The notes under the pieces were generated by a model, which ran no database searches, was not told the DNA's origin, and saw only the letters and a list, made by a program, of their open reading frames with translations. The translations under genes and the position numbers were made by a program. 64,000 bases of DNA from Labia minor (lineage: Eukaryota > Arthropoda > Insecta > Dermaptera > Spongiphoridae): NCBI GenBank assembly GCA_963082975.1, contig OY720347.1:32691398-32755397 (forward strand), in the 5' to 3' direction. This document shows positions 25,401 to 35,600 of this stretch, piece by piece. The first letter of the stretch is position 1; every line of letters begins with the position of its first letter.

Positions 25401-28400
25401 AAATAAAATTATTACCATCTTGAAATTTTTTATTCAAGATATCCTACTACTTTGTAGCAAACTATTTTTTATTAAAATTGATAATACTAAAGAACTGGTT
25501 ATAATAGTATTATAAGTTGTTTTTAAAAAAAAATACTTTATAACTAAAATATATATTTTCATTTTTAAAAACACATTTTTTTAAACTATTAATTATAATT
25601 ATTCAATTATATTTTAATTGTATATCTTTGAAAAATATTTTTGTCAACTAATTTTATTATAAAAAGATTTAAAAATAAAGATTTTTAATCTTTAAGAAAA
25701 GTCTAAATATAACATTAAAGAAATTTTATTCTTAATTAAATCTTTTTAATATTTTAATTTACATTACTTATTAATGTATTAATTTCTAATTAATATGAAA
25801 ATAGTCAAGTTAAATTTAATATTTTTGTAACATTTTAAACCAATTTTTTTAATTACCATTTGAAAATCAATTTGAAATTAAATAAAAATAAATTTAAAAC
25901 AATTATAACAATATTATTTAAAAATTTAATATACGAATCAAGTTTCAAAAATTAAAGAAAAATTATTTTTATTATTTTATTATTATTAGCAATTAAAAAT
26001 TTATATATATATAATTATTAAGCGATTTCATTTTATTTAAGGATGACATAATGATATTTTAATTGATCATATATTTATTTAATTTTTTTTTATATTCATT
26101 GTCAACTGATTGTTTACTATATTTAATTGACTTACTTTAATTTTATTTATCACCATGACAAGTTTAAGTAAAAAAGAACATTCTCATTTATCTTCAAAAT
26201 CTTATAAAGTTTATAGCTCGAGATCTCTACACACTTCTTTACGGCGAAAACCCTCTTTATATTGGGATGTTCCAGCTAGTTCATATGAATATTTACAACC
26301 AATGGAATATAAAGCTTTATTAGCAATTGGTCAACTGACCACCAATATTCGAGAGGATATGCTCCATACCACTGTTCCTCTAGTAGGACCAATTGTTACC
26401 CATCAAGCGAGACGACTTTATGTTGGAAATATTCCACCAAATGTGGTAGAATTGGATATTTTAAATTTTTTTAATCAGCAAATGCATATTCAAAAACTTG
26501 CCCAAACGTCAGGTAATCCAATTTTACGTGTACATATTAGTCATGATAAAACCTATGGGTTTCTGGAATTTCGATCAATTGATGAAACAACCCAAGCCTT
26601 AATTTTTGATGGAATAAATTTCCAAGGCCGAATTATCAAAGTAAGAAGACCACATTTGTATCAACCAATAAACCAACTGGAATCTTCATTTGAAAATGAA
26701 TCTCCAAATAAAATATTTATTGGAGGATTGCCTATGTCTTTTAATGATGAACAATTAAGAGAATTACTTGAACCTTTTGGACAATTGAATTATTCATACG
26801 TAGTTGGAAGAGAAAGTCAAAATGTCTCTAGTAAATTTTACGCATTTTGTGAATTTATATCCGAATCATCAACAACAAAAGCAATCGAAACACTTCATGG
26901 AGTTTATATTCTCGATCATCCAATTAGAGTTCAACTTGCCAGTCAAGTTTCTAAACTTCCTGCACAAAAAATACAAAAATCTAGAATCCATTGTACTAAC
27001 ATTCCAAATTTAGGATTTTCAAGATCTCCTACACCAGTTCTTTGCTTTTTAAATATGATTTCACCCAATGAATTAAAAGACGAAAGTGAAGCCATGGATA
27101 TTTTAAATGATATTTTAGAAGAATGCCGTATACTTGGCACTGTTAAATCCTATTTAATGCCTTTACCAAAAGATCATCCATTAGAAAATTGTGGGCGAGT
27201 TTATGTCGAATTCTTAACCACATCGGATTGTCAACGGGCCCAGAATGCACTTTCTGGTCGAAAATTTAATGGACGAGTTGTAGTTGCAGCATATTACGAT
27301 TGGAATTTATTCAAGCAAGAATTGCTATAAACTTTAATCTAATAAACAAATCTTATTTTTAATGTTATTCTATTTATATTTTTATGTATATTCATTTATA
27401 TACATATCTTAGATATATTTTTGACAAATTTCAAAGATATTTCTTTGTAAATACAATTATTTTAAATATAAATTTTAATAAAATTACATGTTTTTTTTTC
27501 TTTTCCTTTAATATTATTTTTTTTAGATTAAATTATTATTATTTTTAATGTGAAATGTTGCAATTGTCACAATTTCGAAAATTAATTAAAATCGATATTC
27601 TCCAAATTATATAAATATGTATAGTTTGTTTAAATTTTAATTGAAGTTATTATATAAATATTATTAACATTTATAATTTATTATTTACATTATTTTAGTT
27701 GTTCATTTGAATCGACATCGTAACGAAAGACAATATAAATGTGAGTTTTGTCAATATTGCACTGTCACCAAAAGTGATTTAATAAGGCATTTACCCAAAC
27801 ATACAAAAGAACGCAATTATATGTGTCATTATTGTGGAAAATTATTCACCAAAGACACTTCTCTTCGTGAACATCTACTAGGGATACATGAACGAAAAAA
27901 TAAATATATTTGTGATCAGGTATTTAAAATTATTTTTAATATTTAATACAATAATGGGACTATATATTTAACAAAATAAATAATTTGAGAAATGTTAATT
28001 TATTGATCTAAAATGCTAGTACCCATTTTATAATTTTTAATTATTTGTAAATATACATTTTACACTTTTATTTCTATCCTATAGAATATTTTTTTAAAAA
28101 AACATTCTTTTAATTTTTTTATAGTCTATTTATATATATCATGTATTTGATTTATTTTCATTAGTTAATTTTTATTGTTTTAGTGTGGATTTACTTCGTA
28201 TCGTTCTAGTAATCTAAAACATCATATTTTGAACTGTCACAAAGGACAATACAATAAATATATCTGTCCTGTTTGCGGATATCAAATTAAACACCGATCT
28301 TCTTTTTCCGAACATTTAAGATCTCATATCGGTTTTAAACCTTTTAAGTATATATTAACTTAAATATTTTTTATTTTTATCATATAAAATATTATTTTTG

Positions 28401-29217
28401 TTTCTGTTTAGATGTGATAAATGTACCAGCACTTTTAGTTCTGGATCACGACTCAAAGTACACGTCCGTAATGTTCATGGACCAAGAAAATTCAAATGCA
28501 TTAAATGTACAAAAATCTTCCAATCGAAGCATCATTTAGACCGACACAATTTAACCCATACTTTAGAAAAACCATATAAATGTCCTTCGTGTGAATACAA
28601 ATGTAATACACAAGGAAATTTAATAAAACATGTCAAGAATATTCATAAAATTTCAGATTTTTCTTTGAGAAAGTATGCTCTTATTTTTTAAGTATAAATA
28701 AATATTATTTTCATTATAATAAAACATTCTTCTCTATTTTAGAAATTCATCTAAAATAAATGATAATCATCCAGGGTCCAAACCCGTAATTGAAGGAGAG
28801 CAAATAACTACTAAATATTTAAAAAAATTATCTGATGAATTCGGAACATCAATAACTTTAGAAGATATTAAAAAACAAGAAGAAGAAAAATTACAAAATA
28901 AAAATAAATGGAAAGATGTTTTGAAGGATCATGAATATTTCAAAGAAAGGACTGAAGAGGAAGACATCGATTCAAATGTCAATTCTTTAAAAAATGATAA
29001 TCATATTGAATTCGTGGATTTTGCAGAAAACACTCCAATTGTAGAAGATCCATCAAATTCAATGGAGAATGTTATATGTAATCAGGTTGATCCATTTACT
29101 GATGAATTTCAGTGGTGTTTATCAGATTTAGTAGATAAAAATCAACAGATAGAATCGAAAGGATTAATGATTATTATTAACACTAATAATAATAAAAACA
29201 AGAATTTAACTATTTGA
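22494..29217 (+). CDS. C2H2 zinc-finger protein, eight fingers
   Basis: A probable nuclear DNA-binding protein; the orthologue is not recognised. Eleven exons keep frame: 22494-22541, 22599-22701, 23119-23193, 23919-23990, 24074-24177, 24242-24263, 24322-24408, 27699-27919, 28184-28347, 28412-28672, 28743-29217; total 543 aa. The N-terminal 140 residues are low-complexity and Ser/Lys-rich. Eight C2H2 fingers follow. Finger 1 is split by the 3.3-kb intron 7: CKYC lies in exon 7 and HLNRH in exon 8, and the join restores perfect C-x2-C-x12-H-x3-H spacing. Finger 4 is split by intron 8 in the same precise way. The C terminus is acidic, without fingers. Exons 3 and 4 are tandem duplicates. Intron 7 contains a U2AF65 retrogene on the same strand. 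The first exon is the least certain. Confidence 0.8.
22838..23990 (+). repeat. Tandem duplication of an exon with its upstream intron
   Basis: The segment starting AGTTATACAAAATACTATTA at 22,838 recurs at 23,793. The similarity runs on through ATTGATGGTTCGGATT and the following intron. It then covers the exons at 23,119-23,193 and 23,919-23,990, which share the TCGGTATC(G/A)AAAGAA core and identical phase 1-1 boundaries. About 150 bases of the first intron copy are absent from the second. Confidence 0.85.
25130..25320 (+). repeat. tRNA-like (SINE-type) dispersed repeat, copy 1
   Basis: This matches the reverse complement of about 36,090-36,245. Both contain AAATCTCCATTTT, a TTATTATTATTTATTCTTAA block, GAACTTGGCGAG and a segment resembling a tRNA T arm (here GAGATTCGATC; in the other copy GAGGTTCGATCCCTCG), then CGGCGGAC-AGGACT. 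The T-arm-like part would serve as a pol III B box. No convincing A box is seen. It lies in intron 7 of the zinc-finger gene. Confidence 0.5.
26155..27330 (+). CDS. U2AF65 (U2AF2) paralogue, intronless retrogene
   Basis: U2AF65 binds the polypyrimidine tract and helps define 3' splice sites. This 391-codon frame is uninterrupted although neighbouring genes are densely split, so it probably arose by retroposition. Domains in order: a U2AF35-binding motif YWDVPASSYEYL with the key Trp at 37; RRM1 about 85-165 (RRLYVGNIP, then YGFLEFRS); RRM2 about 184-262 (IFIGGLP, then YAFCEFIS); and the C-terminal U2AF-homology motif domain about 295-385 (LCFLNMI, acidic helix, GRVYVEF, GRKFNGRVVV). The usual N-terminal arginine-serine domain is nearly gone: only 36 mostly Ser/Lys residues precede the Trp motif. 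It lies on the same strand inside intron 7 of the zinc-finger gene. Divergence with an intact frame suggests it is under selection. The parent gene is not in the window. Confidence 0.92.
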   Translation: MTSLSKKEHSHLSSKSYKVYSSRSLHTSLRRKPSLYWDVPASSYEYLQPMEYKALLAIGQLTTNIREDMLHTTVPLVGPIVTHQARRLYVGNIPPNVVELDILNFFNQQMHIQKLAQTSGNPILRVHISHDKTYGFLEFRSIDETTQALIFDGINFQGRIIKVRRPHLYQPINQLESSFENESPNKIFIGGLPMSFNDEQLRELLEPFGQLNYSYVVGRESQNVSSKFYAFCEFISESSTTKAIETLHGVYILDHPIRVQLASQVSKLPAQKIQKSRIHCTNIPNLGFSRSPTPVLCFLNMISPNELKDESEAMDILNDILEECRILGTVKSYLMPLPKDHPLENCGRVYVEFLTTSDCQRAQNALSGRKFNGRVVVAAYYDWNLFKQELL

Positions 29218-29551
29218 ACAAGTTAGATATCGTATTACAAAATAAATGATGATCATCCCAGGTCCAAACCCGAAAACCCTATGTGATATATTTTTAGGAA
29301 TTAATTTATTTATATTGTATATATGTATATATTGTATTATTATTATAAGTTTAAATATATATTTTAAAATTTTCACACTAAATAATTTATTTCTAAAATA
29401 TTATTATTCTTTTATATTTAAATAATTTAGATATTTGTATTTATTAAAAAATAAAATAAAACTTTTTGTAATTTACATATTATATTATTAAATATTATAT
29501 ATTTTATTTTAATCTATAATATAAATCTAATTAAAAGAATTACTACTAAAA

Positions 29552-31282
29552 TTATTTCCAAATTTTATTTTCAATTTTTTTAGTCTTTATTTTTTTTTGT
29601 GAGCGTTTATTTGGATTAGCATTAAATATAAATTCAGAATGTCTCATTTTGATTTCGGGAGATGAATTATACATACTTAATTTAGGAGATCTAGGAGAGA
29701 TGGATGTTCTGCATGAAAGATTACTCGCTAATGGGGGTAGCAAAGAAACCAAATCATGTTCAAAAATGTTATGGGGCAGGTTTTTAGGTTCCATTTCAAT
29801 ATTATCTTGAATTTGGTTTAATAACCGATTTCTTTCTTCACATTCTCTCCTTACTGTTTCTTGAAGATCCTCAAGAACGCAATCTTTATCATAAACACTT
29901 TTATTTAATATTTTTATATCTTCAAGGGCTTTATTTAAACGATCTGATAAATTTTCATTTTCCTTCTTAAGTCTATCCATTTCTGTTTTAAAATTAATAT
30001 CTTTCTCTTTGTCACGATTCTCTATCTCATATAATTTCTTTTGCAGATTATCTCGTTGTTCGGAAATATCCTTTAAATGATTGTTATTAAAATCTCTACT
30101 CTTTTCCATTTTAGTTTCTAAATCTTTAACATACAAGAGCATGTCCTTACGATAGGTATCAAATCGGTCCCTCCATTTCTCTTGTAATTTTTGCATTTCA
30201 TCATTAGCTTTATCTAATTTTACTTTCATTTGTTCTTTAACAATTTCCAATTCCACTTGATATTGCTCTTCCATTTCTTTCTTTTTTTTTCTATAATCGT
30301 TAAAAGTTTTTGATTCTGACATTTCTAATTTTAAACTTAAATCGTCGATACTATTATTCATTTCCAATCGTTCTTCCTCAAATTCACTTTTTATAATTTT
30401 AATCTTATCCTCCAAACAATTGATCATTTCATTCTTTTTATCTTTCATCCTTTGTTCCGATAATTTCAATTCTTTTAATTCTTCATCTTTTAGTAATATA
30501 TCAGCTTTCAATTGTTTATTTTGCAGCATCAGTTTATCTTCACAAGCTTTCAGATCTTCATATCGATTAGATATTAAATTATATTCATTTCCCAAATGAG
30601 AAATTTCTTTATCCCTTTCCAGAAGCATAAGTTTCAATTTATCAACATTTAATTTTAAATTATCAATCTCCGAATTTAATAAAAATTTCTCTTCATTAAA
30701 AGAGTTAATTCGTTTTCGTAGACTTCTATTTTCTTGTATAGTTTTATTATCAGGATTATTAAAATTATTTCTTGATATATATTCCTTTTTATTATTTTGT
30801 TTAGGAGAATTGATTTCTTTATTTTTTCTATAATTTTGATTCATATTTATAAATTTATGATTTTCTACAATTCTATTTTCACAATTTTTATCTTTTTGAA
30901 TGGAATTATTTTTATACACATCTTTTTCTAAATTAGATCTAGAAATGATTTCTGATCTAGCCATTCTTAACTCTGAATTTAAATGGTCAATAACATTTTT
31001 AATTTCTTTTATGTTATTGTCCATTTCTTTTTGATTATTCGAATCTATTACTTTTTCCTTTTTCTTTCTTTCTAGCATATTACTACTATGAATTTGATCA
31101 TAATTTTCTCTTATTGATCCTTTATTTCTATTTAAGTCTTTAATATGTCTTTCTGATTGAAAATGTTCTTCAAATTGAATTTCTCTCAAATTGTTTGAAA
31201 TTCTGGTGTTATTATTATTATTATAATCTTCAAACTCTGATATAATATGAGAAATATTTATCATTATTTTCAAAAGAAACAA
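29552..31282 (-). CDS. Coiled-coil protein of unknown function
   Basis: A single open frame of 576 codons on the minus strand. The first 170 residues are Asn/Lys-rich and polar. From about 185 to 500 the sequence is a nearly continuous heptad-like coiled coil rich in Glu, Lys and Leu (for example LKACEDKLMLQNKQLKADIL and EEYQ-type repeats). The C-terminal 70 residues leave the coil: DLVSLLPPLASNLS, a Ser/Pro segment with SISPRSPKLS that could be phosphorylated, and a very basic end. The family is not recognised; a centrosomal, cytoskeletal or Golgi scaffold would be possible but is not shown. An upstream coding exon cannot be excluded. It is convergent with the zinc-finger gene, whose stop lies about 330 bp away. 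Confidence 0.75.
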   Translation of the reverse strand: MFLLKIMINISHIISEFEDYNNNNNTRISNNLREIQFEEHFQSERHIKDLNRNKGSIRENYDQIHSSNMLERKKKEKVIDSNNQKEMDNNIKEIKNVIDHLNSELRMARSEIISRSNLEKDVYKNNSIQKDKNCENRIVENHKFINMNQNYRKNKEINSPKQNNKKEYISRNNFNNPDNKTIQENRSLRKRINSFNEEKFLLNSEIDNLKLNVDKLKLMLLERDKEISHLGNEYNLISNRYEDLKACEDKLMLQNKQLKADILLKDEELKELKLSEQRMKDKKNEMINCLEDKIKIIKSEFEEERLEMNNSIDDLSLKLEMSESKTFNDYRKKKKEMEEQYQVELEIVKEQMKVKLDKANDEMQKLQEKWRDRFDTYRKDMLLYVKDLETKMEKSRDFNNNHLKDISEQRDNLQKKLYEIENRDKEKDINFKTEMDRLKKENENLSDRLNKALEDIKILNKSVYDKDCVLEDLQETVRRECEERNRLLNQIQDNIEMEPKNLPHNIFEHDLVSLLPPLASNLSCRTSISPRSPKLSMYNSSPEIKMRHSEFIFNANPNKRSQKKIKTKKIENKIWK

Positions 31283-32655
31283 TAATTTAATAAAACTAAT
31301 TTATATTCACCTAATATAATTTTCTCTAAATATTAAATAATTATATAATGTTGAAATGTGATTATTCCATCGATACATTATCATCACATTTTATAAATAG
31401 TTGATCCTTTGATTTTCCGAAATTGATATAAATTTGTATGTAATTTTTAAAAATAAATATTTACATCATTAAAAAAACAACAAAGATATTTATTTAAATA
31501 TTTTATTAAAAGTCTAAATATAAAAAATAGATTTATTTAAAGTATAAATTATATTTTATTATGATTTATTTAAAATAAATACAAAAGCTATTTTGATAAT
31601 ATATCCACTTAATTTAGTATAATAAATAGATATAATAAAATTTATCTATATTATAAAATTTTAAAAAATATTTTTTACACATTTTATAATAAATATTATT
31701 TATTTAATAAATATATATTTTAACATTAATAAATTGATTTGAATAAATATTATCATTTTGATTTTATTAAAAAAAAACAATTATATTTTTTGTTTTCTCA
31801 CCAAAATGAATTGTTTAAAATAATTCTGGCAGACAATGGCATTTTAATTTCATGTTTATAAAATTACAATTTTATCAATTCGATTCTATTGATAAATAAA
31901 ATGATGAATTATATATTAAAATAAAAAATTATTATAATTTTACATTTAATAATCTTGGATTAAGAGTAATCTTATGGAAATTAAAATAAAAAATAACATT
32001 CTAGATTTAATACTGAATATTTTTTATTATTTCTTCTCTATAATTAATATAACGTTTACAAACTGACTTATGTTGGCTCTTCGAATATTTATTTTTCTTA
32101 AAAAATTTTCCTAAGTTTAAAAAAAAAATTTCGTTATCCTTATCACATTTTTCTCTGCTATTGAATTTAACTCAATCTCTTTTAAATAATATATTTGCCT
32201 TTTCAATTCGTACCTGATTTAAATATTAATTTCTATTGAGTAAAAAGTAAAAATTACTTACATATATTATGATTTAATATAAATAAAATAAAAATACAAT
32301 TAAAATATAACTATGATTATTAGTTAAAATTAATACTATTTTGATGAAATAATTTATAATACTTTTTTACTATAAAGTAAATTTTTTTTAGGAAACTTTA
32401 AAAAGACATTTTTTTAATAACTATTAATTATTTATTTTCTTTATATTATTTTTATCGAAGATGGATTTATAAAATCCATACAACTATTTTAAATATCAAA
32501 CAAAAAAATTATTAATATAATATTGTATATACATATTACAATTATATTGTTAACTTTTTAAAGTTTCATGCAAAATGTCCGTTCCAAAATAATTTATTCA
32601 TAATCTTATGAACAACACCCGTTAATTCCTTAAGCTAGGAACACATATAATACCA
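31283..32655. other. A/T-rich spacer between the coiled-coil and P5B-ATPase genes
   Basis: There are no supportable open frames and no transposon ends. The spacer presumably includes the ATPase 3' untranslated region on its right side and the coiled-coil gene promoter on its left. Confidence 0.4.
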
Positions 32656-35600
32656 TTAAAGTTTACTATCATTTTCAAAGTTATAATTAACATGGCCAAA
32701 AGATGCATTATAAGGTTTAGATAAAAGAGCAGCTTGAGATTTTCTCATTTTATCCCTTTCTTCTTCCTTTAACCGACCATTTCTCTTTTCTAACCAATAA
32801 GTAAAAAGAGTCTCCATTAAAATTGAAGTAATAAAATGAATGAAACCAAGTACTACAATTAATATAATAAAATTCTTATCAGGTGGTAAAATATAATCCA
32901 TGAAACCTAAGATCAATTTATCTGCATATGTGACCAAATACATGCATAAAAAAGTTGTAACAATTAAAGAAAACATTAAATAACCGTTTGTATAAATTGG
33001 TTTCCGGTAAGGAGCACCTCGCGAAAAAGTCACCACCTGAGCGATATATTGAAACAAAGAAACGCCCCACACTGCATAATTTTGATAACCAGCATAGCTA
33101 TCTCCGGTATGAACATAAGGAGTAAACCAAGGATATAAAGTCACTACATAAAATACTAAGATTTGAATGAATAGTGTTAAAAGACTTTGTGAAAGAATAG
33201 AAATAAATGTTTGTAGGGAGAGAAGTCTGGAATTAGGTGTTGAGGGATGTAATGGTCCTTTATAGGCCTTGGTTTTTCCAAAAAAGAAAAGAAAATTCAC
33301 AACAAGAACAATATCTACATATAAAAATTCTATATCTGTTAAATTATTGTCAATTGAATATAAAATTGAGGCAGAGAAAAATTCTGTTAATGAATAACAA
33401 ACCATGAATAAAAATACACCAAATGATGTTACTAATGCAGCTCTGCCTTCTCGAATAACCTGAAAAAAATTATTATTATATTTAGAATTTTGTACATAGT
33501 TAACTTTAAATTATTTGTTATATGACTTCAATTTTTATTTTCATTTCATTAATATTTATGTCTATATACTTGAATGAATGGATTTTGTTTAGTACCCGAT
33601 TCAAAGAAAAACAGAGGGTTTTATTTACAGTTATATATAATCTAAAATAAGATAATTCAATTTTTTGAAAAATTAGTTTCGTTTTTCTTGTAAAAAGTTC
33701 ATGAAATGGTTTTGAACAATTTTTAATTTTTCAAACTAAAAATATTCTTCAGGAATTGAAATATGTAATCGGAAGGCATAATATATGTAGAATAAGGTGG
33801 TTTTAGATTAAATTATTTCATTAAACTACTCATCATGAAGTTTTACATACTCTTTGATGGATGTTGACATGGCACCCAAACTTATTCGAGTATTTTTAAG
33901 ATACTGAATTATCTATTTTCAACCTTTCAGTAATATATTATGTAGAGCATAGGTTCCCAAAGTGGTCTATTTGGACCCCTGGGCTGGGGGTCTATTTTAA
34001 CCTCCAAGGGTCCACGGCAGCGAATAACAAATTTGGGGGTCCATAAAATGAAAATGGGGTCTACAAGGGTCCACGTGTTTACCGTTTTTTGAATAAGTCT
34101 CTTAAAAAAAAAAGGTAAATCGTTTATAAAAAATCAAAATCAATTTAGTGGTTCTTCCCAAAACCGAAAAACAAGGGGTCCACTACAAAAAAAAGTTTGG
34201 GAACCTATGATGTAGAGAATCATTGGGTTTTCTTAAACTCTTTGCAGGCACTAGCAAAATATAATTCTCTTAAATTTTAATTTTGATTAACACGTGACCA
34301 AAATGACTTTATCCTTATGGTAAACGTTTCTAATGTTCATTTTTCAGAACTATCTGTTTTATTGTGTTCAACTCACCCATCACACCTGTAACGTCTCGAA
34401 AATAGAAAATACCAAATCTTTGGTTTAATAATTGTTTTTATCATTATAGAATTCAAAATTTATTTTTTTATATTATAAAAATTAATATTACGTATTTTTT
34501 TATTTTATAAGATAAGTTTCAACTACAAATATTTTAGAGAAATATATAATTGAAATTAAAAATAAAACTTCCTTTCTAAATCCCAGAAGACTGGTAGTAA
34601 GTATTTAACTTCTATAGTGATATTATCGATACTTTAAATTTCTTGTCTAATTTAACCATTTATTCTATATTTTACCTTAATAACACTACTGATGTCTGGA
34701 ATTTTTGATGTAAAGGGCGAAGCAACTGAACTCTCTTGATCCGAAAGAGAAATACCAATATCAGCTGACTTAAGAGCACCACAGTCATTAGCACCATCGC
34801 CACACATGGCTGTTAAAAATACAAGATATTATTTATTATAATTATTATTTATTTTAGTATATTTAAAATTATTAATAATTTTATGTTAATTTTAATATTA
34901 TCTAAACTTACCAACATGATAATTAAGAGATTGCAATTGGGTTACTACTTGTTGTTTTTGATCTGAAGAAAGACGACCCATTACAACAGTTCGTTCAAGA
35001 ACAGCTGGGACTAACAAAGGAAAATGATCATTTAAGGATTTCCAAGATACCCCCGTCATTGCCAGGGCAATATCATGAGGAACTTTTGGTCCAGCTTCCA
35101 CATCATAATTTTTTATCTATAAATTCATATAAAATTAATTTATTTAATATATATGTATTTATTTATTAAGAAAGTATACCTGATTATCTGATACAATTTC
35201 TGAAATAGATGATTTACGAAATTTTAAAACAGGTGTCGAAGATTTGTCATTTTCATCAATTTTGATCTCAACTTGCACCACTTGTTCACTTGATCCAAGT
35301 ATTCCACATTGTCGAGCAACACATAAAGCAGTTTCGATATTGTCCCCTTAAAATAGACAAAACGTATAAATATATTTGACAATAAATTAATTTAAATTAA
35401 AATAAACATTCTATATCTTATAATGAATTGAATTAATAAATTCTCAAAGATCAATAAAATAAGAACTAAACAAATGATTAAAATTTGATTAGTAATAAAT
35501 AAGGAAATTATTAATAATTACCGGTCATTATTAATAAAATCCAGATTTTTGGTATTTATTAATAATAAATAGTAATTATTCTATTTATTTATTTAACCTC

